Below are positions 1 to 5,432 of a stretch of 5,432 nucleotides of DNA, piece by piece. Location of the stretch: NCBI GenBank assembly GCA_014377155.1, contig JACMQD010000103.1:1-5432 (forward strand), read 5' to 3'. The number at the start of each line of letters is the position of its first letter. Position 1 is the stretch's first letter. The DNA is from Herminiimonas sp. Its GTDB lineage: Bacteria > Pseudomonadota > Gammaproteobacteria > Burkholderiales > Burkholderiaceae. The position numbers were made by a program, and so were the translations under genes. Below the pieces are notes generated by a model, which worked only from the letters and a program-made list of their open reading frames with translations, was not told the origin of the DNA and ran no database searches.

Positions 1-846
1 CCGACACCGTACTGGGTCTCGTATCCCGACATCGTGCTGCTGGCAGAAGGTACGCCGGTGTTCGTCGACTGTTCGCCGGAACACGGCTTCAAGCTGCAGC
101 CCGAACAACTGGAGCGCGCCATCACGCCGCGCACCCGATGGCTGGTCTTGAATGCGCCGAATAATCCGAGCGGTGCTGCCTACAGTCACGCAGAAATGAA
201 GGGGCTCACCGACGTGCTGCTGCGTCATCCGCACGTCTGGATCATGACAGACGATATCTATGAACATATTCTCTATGACGGCCGCACCTTTGCCACGCCG
301 GCCGCCGTAGAGCCGGCGCTGCGGGACCGTACCCTGACCGTCAATGGCGTTTCCAAATCGTATTCGATGACCGGTTGGCGCATCGGCTATGGCGGCGCAC
401 CGGCCGAGCTGATCAAGCAGATGGTCAAGCTGCAGTCGCAGAGCACCTCCAATCCGTCATCGATTTCGCAAGCCGCGGCGCTCGAAGCGTTACGCGGGCC
501 GCAGGGATTCATTGCCGAGCGCACTGCCGAATTTCAGGCGCGGCGCGACGTCATCGTGCCTCGCCTGAATGCGATCGAGGGCGTCACGTGCCACATGCCG
601 GAGGGCGCTTTTTATGTTTTCCCATCCTGCGCCGGCCTGCTCGGTTCGGTCGCGCCGGACGGGCGCAAGATCGACAGCAGCGACGAACTGGTGCTGTACC
701 TGCTCGACGCCGAGGGCCTGGCTGTTTTGCAGGGCAGTGCCTACGGCGTGCCGCCCTATTTCCGCATGTCGTTTGCGGCGTCGATGTCGGTACTCGACGA
801 GGGCTGCGAGCGTCTTGCCAGAGCCTGTGCTCGGCTGACGAAATGA
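1..846 (+). CDS. PLP-dependent class I/II aminotransferase, 5'-truncated by the window edge
   Basis: This is a fold-type I aminotransferase (aspartate aminotransferase superfamily, AAT-I class), a cytoplasmic enzyme that transfers an amino group between an amino acid and a 2-oxoacid using pyridoxal phosphate. The frame is open from base 1, beginning PTPYWVSYPDIV, a conserved internal block of this family, so the true start lies upstream; roughly 115-120 residues of a usual ~400 are missing. Visible landmarks, counted from base 1: NAPNNPSG near residues 51-58 (the NPxG-type loop, PLP-contacting Asn about 55), DDIYEH at 84-89 (Asp 84 for the pyridine nitrogen, Tyr 87), the Schiff-base lysine 119 in VSKSYSMTGWRIGY (codon 355-357), and the carboxylate-binding arginine 255 in YFRMSF. 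The C-terminus looks complete, with TGA at 844-846. The gene is followed 32 bases later by gltJ in the same direction, which suggests use of the imported amino acid. The exact substrate cannot be read from these motifs; aspartate, an aromatic or another amino acid is possible. Confidence 0.93.
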   Translation, partial: PTPYWVSYPDIVLLAEGTPVFVDCSPEHGFKLQPEQLERAITPRTRWLVLNAPNNPSGAAYSHAEMKGLTDVLLRHPHVWIMTDDIYEHILYDGRTFATPAAVEPALRDRTLTVNGVSKSYSMTGWRIGYGGAPAELIKQMVKLQSQSTSNPSSISQAAALEALRGPQGFIAERTAEFQARRDVIVPRLNAIEGVTCHMPEGAFYVFPSCAGLLGSVAPDGRKIDSSDELVLYLLDAEGLAVLQGSAYGVPPYFRMSFAASMSVLDEGCERLARACARLTK

Positions 847-864
847 CGCTAGAGAGCTGAACGC

Positions 865-882
865 ATGAACACGAGCCGATGA
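865..882 (+). promoter_or_regulatory. Possible five-codon leader ORF coupled to the gltJ start
   Basis: ATG at 865 is preceded at an 8-base distance by AGAGAG (851-856), a better ribosome-binding site than anything directly before gltJ. It opens a frame of only five codons (M-N-T-S-R), whose TGA at 880-882 overlaps the gltJ ATG at 879-881 as ATGA. This arrangement would let ribosomes load at 865, terminate and restart on gltJ. Seen directly: the two starts, the overlap and the purine run. The coupling itself is inference; the short frame could be chance, with gltJ simply using a weak site. Confidence 0.3.
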
Positions 883-1616
883 CGTACCACTGGCACTGGG
901 GAATCTTTTTAACCGAAGCAATTCCCGGCCAGACCTATCTGAGCTGGCTGCTTTCGGGCCTTACGCTGACAGTGTCGCTGGGACTGTGCGCCTGGTTCAT
1001 CGGGCTGGCCATCGGTGCGGTCATTGGCGTACAGCGGACGGTTAGCAATCGCTGGGTGCGCGCGGTAGCTGCCGCCTATGTCGAACTGTTTCGCAACATC
1101 CCGTTGCTGGTCCAGCTATTCATCTGGTTTTTCGTAATCCCGGAGCTGCTGCCTGGCGCGATCGGTATCTGGATCAAGCAGATCAATCCACTCAAACAGC
1201 AGATGATCGCCGGTGTCGTTTGCCTGGGTCTGTATACCGCTGCAAGAGTGGCTGAGCAGGTCCGGGCCGGTATTGCCTCCTTGCCTGCCGGCCAGCGAAA
1301 TGCCGGTCTGGCACTCGGTTTATCCGGCGCCCAGACCTATCGGCATGTGCTGCTGCCGGTGGCGTTCCGCATCATGCTGCCGCCGCTGACGTCCGAATTC
1401 ATGACGGTGTTCAAAAATTCTGCGGTGATGTCGATGATCGGCCTGCTGGAGCTGGCGGCGCAGGGCCGGCAGCTGGTTGACTACACCTCACAACCCTATG
1501 AGTCGTTTACAGCAGTGACGTTCCTATACATGGCGATCAACATGTCAGCGCTGCGGGTCATGCGTTGGATCGAACGCAAGACCGAAATACCTGGTCTTCT
1601 GAGCGGGAAGTCCTGA
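879..1616 (+). CDS. gltJ: Glutamate/aspartate-type ABC transporter permease GltJ
   Basis: This is an inner-membrane permease subunit of a polar amino acid ABC importer (HisM/GltJ family), which pairs with GltK, an ATPase dimer and a periplasmic binding protein. The 245-residue length matches the family. The protein resembles E. coli GltJ along its whole length: the N-terminus [10 protein letters not shown], the block [13 protein letters not shown] (68-79), VIPELLP (86-92), [14 protein letters not shown] (179-192) and the tail [10 protein letters not shown]. Five hydrophobic segments are visible at about 24-52, 70-91, 108-124, 181-197 and 208-227. The cytoplasmic EAA loop, which contacts the ATPase, lies around 126-160 ([18 protein letters not shown] and following, ending HVLLP). 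The start at 879 is chosen because it gives the family N-terminus; only a weak GAG sits just before it, and it overlaps the stop of a tiny leader frame as ATGA. It follows the aminotransferase by 32 bases and precedes gltK by 2. Substrate assignment (Glu/Asp) rests on family resemblance and could be a close relative. Confidence 0.93.
   Translation: MTYHWHWGIFLTEAIPGQTYLSWLLSGLTLTVSLGLCAWFIGLAIGAVIGVQRTVSNRWVRAVAAAYVELFRNIPLLVQLFIWFFVIPELLPGAIGIWIKQINPLKQQMIAGVVCLGLYTAARVAEQVRAGIASLPAGQRNAGLALGLSGAQTYRHVLLPVAFRIMLPPLTSEFMTVFKNSAVMSMIGLLELAAQGRQLVDYTSQPYESFTAVTFLYMAINMSALRVMRWIERKTEIPGLLSGKS
1605..1610 (+). promoter_or_regulatory. Ribosome-binding site deciding the gltK start
   Basis: GGGAAG lies 8 bases before the ATG at 1619, inside the last codons of gltJ. 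An in-frame ATG at 1565 would add 18 hydrophilic residues not expected in GltK and would overlap gltJ by 52 bases, so 1619 is preferred. Confidence 0.55.
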
Positions 1617-1618
1617 CC

Positions 1619-2305
1619 ATGGCATATCAATTCGATTTCACATCCTTAAACGCCGGTAATTTGACCGTACTGGCCGATGGCATGAAGGTGTCGCTGGAGA
1701 TTACGCTGGTAGCGGTGGCAGTCGGCATCGTCTGGGGAACGGTGCTGGCATTATTGCGCATGTCGCGCCTGAAGGCGTTGTCCTGGTTCGCCATTGCCTA
1801 CATCAACCTGTTTCGTTCGATACCGCTGGTGATGGTGCTGCTGTGGTTCTTTCTGGTCGTGCCACAACTGTTGCAAAACGTGCTGGGTTTATCACCATCG
1901 AACGACGTACGCATGGCATCGGCCTTGCTGGCATTCGCACTATTCGAGGCCGCGTATTACGCCGAAATCATCCGTGCCGGCATACTAAGCATCGGTGATG
2001 GCCAAATGCGGGCGGCCCAGGCGTTAGGCATGACGCGCTGGCAGGGCATGCGCCTGATCGTGCTGCCGCAAGCCTTTCGCAATATGGTGCCACTGTTGCT
2101 GACCCAGGCCATCGTCCTGTTTCAGGATACGGCACTGGTGTACGTGAGCGCATTGGCGGATTTCTTCGGCAGCGCTTATGGGATTGGCGAGCGCGACGGG
2201 CGGATCGTCGAAATGCTGCTGTTCGCCGGTGCGGTATATTTCGCAATCTGCTTCAGTGCATCACTCGTGGTGCGGTACCTGTCCAGGCAACGTGCTATGC
2301 ACTGA
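1619..2305 (+). CDS. gltK: Glutamate/aspartate-type ABC transporter permease GltK
   Basis: This is the second inner-membrane permease of the same importer, expected to form a heterodimer with GltJ. At 228 residues it has the family's normal size and resembles E. coli GltK throughout: MAYQFDF at the start, [13 protein letters not shown] (65-77), LQNVLGLSP (85-93), [13 protein letters not shown] (109-121), [20 protein letters not shown] (157-176) and [16 protein letters not shown] (189-204). The EAA loop for ATPase docking spans about 117-151 ([14 protein letters not shown]... to VLPQ). Hydrophobic segments lie near 22-46, 64-88, 99-115, 157-180 and 197-220. Its ATG is 2 bases beyond the gltJ stop, a spacing typical of translationally coupled subunits made in equal amounts. 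No gltL ATPase follows; a convergent regulator gene begins 24 bases further on, so the ATPase and binding protein must be encoded upstream of the window or elsewhere. Confidence 0.93.
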   Translation: MAYQFDFTSLNAGNLTVLADGMKVSLEITLVAVAVGIVWGTVLALLRMSRLKALSWFAIAYINLFRSIPLVMVLLWFFLVVPQLLQNVLGLSPSNDVRMASALLAFALFEAAYYAEIIRAGILSIGDGQMRAAQALGMTRWQGMRLIVLPQAFRNMVPLLLTQAIVLFQDTALVYVSALADFFGSAYGIGERDGRIVEMLLFAGAVYFAICFSASLVVRYLSRQRAMH

Positions 2306-2329
2306 ACGACAATTGCGGCGGGCGCCGAG
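2306..2329. other. 24-base convergent gap between gltK and the LysR gene
   Basis: The stops of gltK (+) and the LysR gene (-) face each other across 24 G/C-rich bases. I see no hairpin followed by a T-run on either strand, so transcription termination for both genes must be Rho-dependent or lie within the neighbouring coding sequence. Confidence 0.6.
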
Positions 2330-3268
2330 TCATGCAATCCGCTTTCGCGCCACTGGTTTGCGCGGCGCGCGCACGACGAGCGGTTTGGCGAAATCACAGA
2401 AAGTTTGCGCCATCGCTGCAACCTGCTGGCTGAACGCCACCGGTCCATCGTTTCGAAACAGCGCGTAATACGGCACTCGCGGCAGCGCTTGATCACTGCG
2501 CAGTACCCGTAACTGCCCTGACGTGGCCAGGTCGGCAAAATAATCCTGCGGCAGGTAGCTCACGCCAAAACCTAGCATGGTCAAAGCACTGAGAGCGATC
2601 AGGCTATTGCCGGCATAGATGCGCTGGACGGTCAGGCCTTGCTCCCTGAACCACCGCTCGTAGCCTACATCGACACCGGAACGTTCAACCTGCATCAGTA
2701 CCGGGAAAGCCGTAATCTGATGCAGCGTCAGGGCTTTGCGGCTATCGCATAGCGACGGGCTGCACATCCACGCCAGGGTCAGATCTTTGAGTCTCACCGC
2801 TTCGAAATTGGGATCGCTGAACACCGGTGGCACGACTACAAGATCAATGGCGCCGCGCTTGAGCTTTTCGCACAAGCTCACACTCAGGTCGATTTCGGGT
2901 TGCAGCTCGACATCGGGATACGCATGGCGGAACGCCTGCACAAATTGCGGCAACCACGTCAGCGCCGTTAGCTCGGTCACGCCGATGCGGAAGCGTCGTA
3001 CCATGATCGAGGCACGACCGGCGGAAGCGATGAAGCGCTCGCGAAGCAGCAGAATTTCTTCGCCCAGTCCGAGGATTTCGCGACCCTTGTCGGTCAGGCG
3101 CGCGGTACGATGGCTGCGGTCGAACAATTGCAGGCCCAGCAAGCTCTCGATTTCCGCCAGCCGTTTGGAAATTGCGGATTGGGTGGTATTAAGCTTATCG
3201 GCCGCGGCGGCGAAGGAACCGAGCTTGGCAACCCAGTGGATCGCTTCGATCTGTTTGAATGTCAACAT
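2330..3268 (-). CDS. LysR-family transcriptional regulator
   Basis: This is a 312-residue DNA-binding regulator of the LysR type, normal for the family. The winged helix-turn-helix occupies residues 2-60: FKQIEAIHWVAKLGSFAAAA, then the recognition helix region TTQSAISKRLAEIE (28-41), LLGLQLFDR (43-51) and the wing RTARLTDKG (54-62). A linker helix follows to about 88, then the two-lobed effector-binding domain from about 90 (RRFRIGVTELTALTWLPQFV) to 290, with the typical GFGVSYLPQ at 233-241. The tail 298-312 is unusually basic (VRAPRKPVARKRIA). ATG at 3268 is chosen over an upstream in-frame TTG at 3307, because the family N-terminus begins here and the TTG falls inside the predicted -10 box. 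No clear Shine-Dalgarno precedes the ATG. LysR proteins usually act as tetramers and often regulate adjacent genes; the convergent aminotransferase-gltJK genes are the natural candidate target, but this is inference. Effector unknown. Confidence 0.93.
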   Translation of the reverse strand: MLTFKQIEAIHWVAKLGSFAAAADKLNTTQSAISKRLAEIESLLGLQLFDRSHRTARLTDKGREILGLGEEILLLRERFIASAGRASIMVRRFRIGVTELTALTWLPQFVQAFRHAYPDVELQPEIDLSVSLCEKLKRGAIDLVVVPPVFSDPNFEAVRLKDLTLAWMCSPSLCDSRKALTLHQITAFPVLMQVERSGVDVGYERWFREQGLTVQRIYAGNSLIALSALTMLGFGVSYLPQDYFADLATSGQLRVLRSDQALPRVPYYALFRNDGPVAFSQQVAAMAQTFCDFAKPLVVRAPRKPVARKRIA

Positions 3269-3306
3269 CTGTGGGGTATGTGAGCAAGGTGGTTGCACGG
3301 GCGTCA

Positions 3307-3335
3307 ATCGTACGCGCTTCGAGAACGCCTGCCAA
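3307..3335 (-). promoter_or_regulatory. Predicted sigma70-type promoter of the LysR gene
   Basis: On the minus strand, TTGGCA (3335-3330, five of six matches to TTGACA) is followed after exactly 17 bases by TACGAT (3312-3307, four of six matches to TATAAT). Transcription would begin near 3300, giving a leader of about 32 bases before the ATG at 3268. The position supports an independent LysR transcript rather than read-through from the kinase alone. Confidence 0.55.
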
Positions 3336-3346
3336 ATTCTTCCTGA

Positions 3347-3362
3347 CCTTGGTAAGCCAAGG
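3347..3362. repeat. Inverted repeat CCTTGG-TAAG-CCAAGG, candidate operator
   Basis: This is a perfect 6-bp-arm inverted repeat with a 4-base spacer, lying in non-coding DNA 11 bases upstream of the predicted LysR -35 box and centred about 55 bases before the predicted transcription start. LysR proteins commonly bind interrupted dyads near that position to control their own gene. The spacing is T-N10-A rather than the classical T-N11-A. It is not followed by a T-run on either strand, so a terminator for the kinase gene is less likely. Confidence 0.35.
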
Positions 3363-3417
3363 CGTGTTGTTCACGATGCCGGCGACTTTGCTACTGAACA
3401 GGGCTCTACGCCCGAAT

Positions 3418-5432
3418 CTAAACGGGTTCTTGAATAGGATGGTAAGTCGCTTCGGATTGCGGGATTTCTTGAAGCGTGTTTTTTTTGGTCGTCATTGATA
3501 GGCTGGCGAGCAACGCCTCGACGGCAGCGAATTCGACCGGTTTGGTCAGGTGGAAGTCGAATCCCGCTTCGGCCGCCCGCTGCTTGTCTGCCTGGCTGCC
3601 CATGCCCGTGAGGGCAATCAGCAGCATACCCGCATGGTGCGAATTCATTCGAATACGATGCGCGACTTCATAGCCGCTTATGCCTGGCAAGCCGATATCG
3701 ATAAAAGCGATATCGGCTTGAAACGTATCGAGTGCGACAAGCCCCGTCTCACCGTCATTCGCCGTCATAGTCACGAACCCATCGATCTCCAGCATCATCG
3801 CGAGCATGTCGGCGGCATCGACATTATCATCGATGACGAACACGCGCCTCGCCGGTGCCTCATGGTCTATTGAATCAACGAGAGCAGTACTGCCAGCTGT
3901 CGCCAAGGTCGTTCGACTGTCGGCTTCGACGACAACTGCGGTCGGGGCCAATGGTAGCGTGACCGTGAACGTACTTCCTTGCCCGAGCCCGGCGCTTTCG
4001 CCAACCACGCTGCCGCCGTGCATCTCGAGCAAGCTGCGCGCGAGCGAAAGACCGATCCCCAGGCCACCTTGCGCGCGCTTGAGCGTGCTGTCGATCTGGG
4101 TGAACATAGTGAATATCTTCGGCAGCATATCGGCTGGAATACCAGCACCGTTGTCCGCAATGCAGATCACGGCCTGATCATTCTTGATATCGGCCGTGAC
4201 GAGGATGCGGCCAGCAGTCGCCGTATATTTGACCGCATTGCCGATCAAGTTGCTCACTACTTGTGCAAGCCGGGTCATGTCGCCGTCAATCCAGATCGGC
4301 GTCGCCGTCATTCGCAGATCAAGCGAGTGGCCGGCCGCGTCGATAAGCGGCTGAATGGCTTCTACCGCGTGCGCAACCACATCCTGAATCGTCAGCCTGC
4401 TGCTGCGCAGTTCGACCTTGCCGTTGGTGATACGGGAGATATCGAGCAAATCATCGATGAGGTGCACCATGTGTCGCAGCTGTCGCTCCATAACATCAAG
4501 CGTCTTGCGCGCGGCAGGTCCTCCGGTCGGCGCCAGTTTAAGAATTTTAAGGCCAGTCGTCAGCGGTGCCAGCGGGTTGCGAAGTTCATGGGCAAGCGTT
4601 GCCAGAAATTCGTCCTTGCGGCGATCGTCGTCGCGCAATGCCTGCTCTGTCCGCTTGCGGTCGGTGACGTCGAGATTGATCCCGAACATACGCAGCGGCT
4701 CCCCGGTTGGGCTAAAGTTGATCTTCCCAAGCGCTTGCAGCCATCGTACCTCCATCCCTGGCAGACAAACCCGGTATTCGCTGCGAAACTCCGGCGTGAC
4801 ACGGTTAAGGGCGTTATTGGTTGCCGTAATAACTGCAAGACGATCATCGGGATGTACCAGTACTTCCCACTCGGCGTGTGTCGGCGGACCGAGTGCCGGG
4901 TCGCGCGCATTGAGCGCAAAATTCTCCAGTGACCAAGTGAGGTCCCCTGACAATATATCCCAAGCCCAGGCACCGGCCTGCGCCGCATTGAGGGCCAGTT
5001 GCGTCCGTTCGGCATTTTCCTGGAATACCTTTTCAGCTTCCCAGCGTGCGGTAATATCATGGGTAACACCGAGCACGAATTCGACCAGACCATCGACGCC
5101 AAGCTCCGGTACCAGCCTGGTGACGTAATGCCTGCGATGCGCATCGTGGTCAAATGAAAATTCGATCGCACTGGGTGCCCCGGTTTTAAACACGCTTCCC
5201 AGCGCGTCTTCCCAAAGAGTACAGATCGCGTCAGGCATCGAGAGCTGGCGCCAAGTGCGACCCAGAAAATGCGCAGGCGGGTGGCCCGTCATGCTTTGCA
5301 CGGCCTTGTTGACGAAGACGTGACGAAACTCGTGATCGAACCTGCTCAGGATATCTGGCGTGTTATCGGCCAGCGAAGCCAGTTCCCGTTCGCGTGCGGT
5401 CAACATCCGTTCGCGCTGCATGAGTTCACGAA
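3418..5432 (-). CDS. Hybrid sensor histidine kinase (PAS-PAS-HisKA-HATPase-REC), N-terminus beyond the window
   Basis: This is a hybrid two-component kinase: it autophosphorylates a histidine on a stimulus and passes the phosphate to its own receiver domain. Residues are numbered from the ATG at 5421, but the frame stays open to the window edge and that Met sits in a charged helical linker (MQRERMLTARERE), so the true start is probably upstream. Order: PAS 1 about 14-127 (ending VLGVTHDITARW), PAS/PAC 2 about 138-260 (ending FGINLDVTDRKRTEQ), HisKA about 268-335 with His278 in LATLAHELRNPLAPL, and HATPase about 380-492 with N-box Asn395 (NLIGNAVKYT), G1 DNGAGIP (423-429), F-box FTMFTQID and G2 GGLGIGLSLA. 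A linker follows to about 525, then REC about 526-640 with Asp531/532, phospho-acceptor Asp575 (AFIDIGLPG), Thr605 and Lys627 (LTKP). All catalytic residues are present. No membrane segment is visible in this part, and no HPt domain follows; a 25-residue polar tail ends the protein. The stimulus and partner are unknown. Confidence 0.93.
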   Translation of the reverse strand, partial: RELMQRERMLTARERELASLADNTPDILSRFDHEFRHVFVNKAVQSMTGHPPAHFLGRTWRQLSMPDAICTLWEDALGSVFKTGAPSAIEFSFDHDAHRRHYVTRLVPELGVDGLVEFVLGVTHDITARWEAEKVFQENAERTQLALNAAQAGAWAWDILSGDLTWSLENFALNARDPALGPPTHAEWEVLVHPDDRLAVITATNNALNRVTPEFRSEYRVCLPGMEVRWLQALGKINFSPTGEPLRMFGINLDVTDRKRTEQALRDDDRRKDEFLATLAHELRNPLAPLTTGLKILKLAPTGGPAARKTLDVMERQLRHMVHLIDDLLDISRITNGKVELRSSRLTIQDVVAHAVEAIQPLIDAAGHSLDLRMTATPIWIDGDMTRLAQVVSNLIGNAVKYTATAGRILVTADIKNDQAVICIADNGAGIPADMLPKIFTMFTQIDSTLKRAQGGLGIGLSLARSLLEMHGGSVVGESAGLGQGSTFTVTLPLAPTAVVVEADSRTTLATAGSTALVDSIDHEAPARRVFVIDDNVDAADMLAMMLEIDGFVTMTANDGETGLVALDTFQADIAFIDIGLPGISGYEVAHRIRMNSHHAGMLLIALTGMGSQADKQRAAEAGFDFHLTKPVEFAAVEALLASLSMTTKKNTLQEIPQSEATYHPIQEPV
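3479..3486 (-). repeat. A8 homopolymer near the 3' end of the kinase gene
   Basis: Eight consecutive T on the plus strand read as A8 in the kinase mRNA, covering the Lys-Lys-Asn codons just after the receiver domain (about residues 646-648). Tracts of this length can cause polymerase slippage or replication errors. Here only the non-domain tail would be affected. Confidence 0.5.
3688..3720. repeat. Perfect 13-bp inverted repeat over the receiver phospho-acceptor codons
   Basis: The left arm (3688-3700, CAAGCCGATATCG) and right arm (3708-3720, CGATATCGGCTTG) are exact reverse complements around a 7-base spacer. The element spans exactly eleven kinase codons, Gln568 to Leu578, including phospho-acceptor Asp575. 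Neither side is followed by a T-run, so it is not a standard terminator. In the kinase mRNA it would form a strong hairpin. Part of the symmetry follows from the protein pattern ADI-x3-DIGL coded with GATATC twice. Confidence 0.85.

Larger units (their letters stand above)
3269..3417. other. Intergenic region between the hybrid kinase and the LysR gene
   Basis: These 149 bases hold the predicted LysR promoter and the CCTTGG/CCAAGG dyad. Close behind the kinase stop is a weak GGGC-GTAGA-GCCC hairpin (3413-3401, minus strand) followed by TGTTC. It lacks a real U-tract and is only a poor terminator candidate. No convincing small gene is seen. Confidence 0.6.

Noticed and set aside
490..921. Minus-strand open frame opposite the aminotransferase
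   Set aside because: It overlaps conserved aminotransferase sequence and the gltJ start, and has no recognisable motif or ribosome site.
3269..3307. TTG at 3307 as the LysR start, adding 13 residues
   Set aside because: The family N-terminus begins at the ATG at 3268, and the TTG lies inside the predicted -10 element.
3401..3413. Hairpin after the kinase stop as an intrinsic terminator
   Set aside because: The stem is only 4 bp with a 5-base loop and no U-tract follows on the kinase strand.
2736..3437. Plus-strand open frame of 233 codons across the LysR gene
   Set aside because: It lies antisense to the LysR helix-turn-helix and effector domain, and its translation is low-complexity Ser/Arg-rich with no family resemblance.
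3979..4932. Long open frame of 317 codons on the plus strand, opposite the histidine kinase
   Set aside because: It is fully antisense to conserved kinase motifs (H, N, G1 and G2 boxes) and its translation shows no domain; high-GC coding DNA often leaves such shadow frames open.
5135..5146. 12-base palindrome CGATGCGCATCG in the kinase gene
   Set aside because: A single 12-base palindrome inside G/C-rich coding sequence (first PAS domain) is not remarkable and has no positional context suggesting a site.

Overview
The window reads as an ordinary chromosomal segment of a moderately GC-rich Gram-negative bacterium, most likely a betaproteobacterium of the order Burkholderiales. The placement is an inference: it rests on GltJ/GltK proteins close to the enterobacterial ones as I remember them, on the style of the LysR protein and hybrid kinase, and on third codon positions rich in G/C. 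It was not checked by any search.

Layout. Bases 1-846 (+) hold the C-terminal two thirds of a PLP-dependent class I aminotransferase that enters from the left edge. It is followed in the same direction by gltJ (879-1616) and gltK (1619-2305), the two membrane permease subunits of a glutamate/aspartate-type ABC importer. gltJ and gltK are separated by only 2 bases and very probably share a transcript with the aminotransferase. Neither the ATPase (gltL) nor the periplasmic binding protein (gltI) is in the window. On the minus strand, converging on gltK across a 24-base gap, is a LysR-family regulator (3268-2330). Upstream of it on the same strand is a hybrid sensor histidine kinase (5432-3418), whose N-terminus runs off the right edge. 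The 149-base gap between kinase and regulator carries a good sigma70-type promoter for the regulator and a 6-bp-arm inverted repeat just upstream of the -35 box, well placed to be an operator.

How the genes may work together. The importer brings in an acidic (or related polar) amino acid. The aminotransferase could move its amino group to a 2-oxoacid or the reverse. The convergent LysR protein is a plausible local regulator, although its target is not shown by the sequence. The kinase has PAS-PAS-HisKA-HATPase-REC architecture and no HPt domain or output regulator in view, so its partners lie elsewhere and a link to amino acid uptake is unproven.

I found no mobile element, CRISPR array, tRNA, rRNA or clearly novel system. 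The most notable non-coding-type signals are a perfect 13-bp inverted repeat inside the kinase gene, exactly over the phospho-acceptor aspartate of its receiver domain, and a five-codon leader ORF overlapping the gltJ start.
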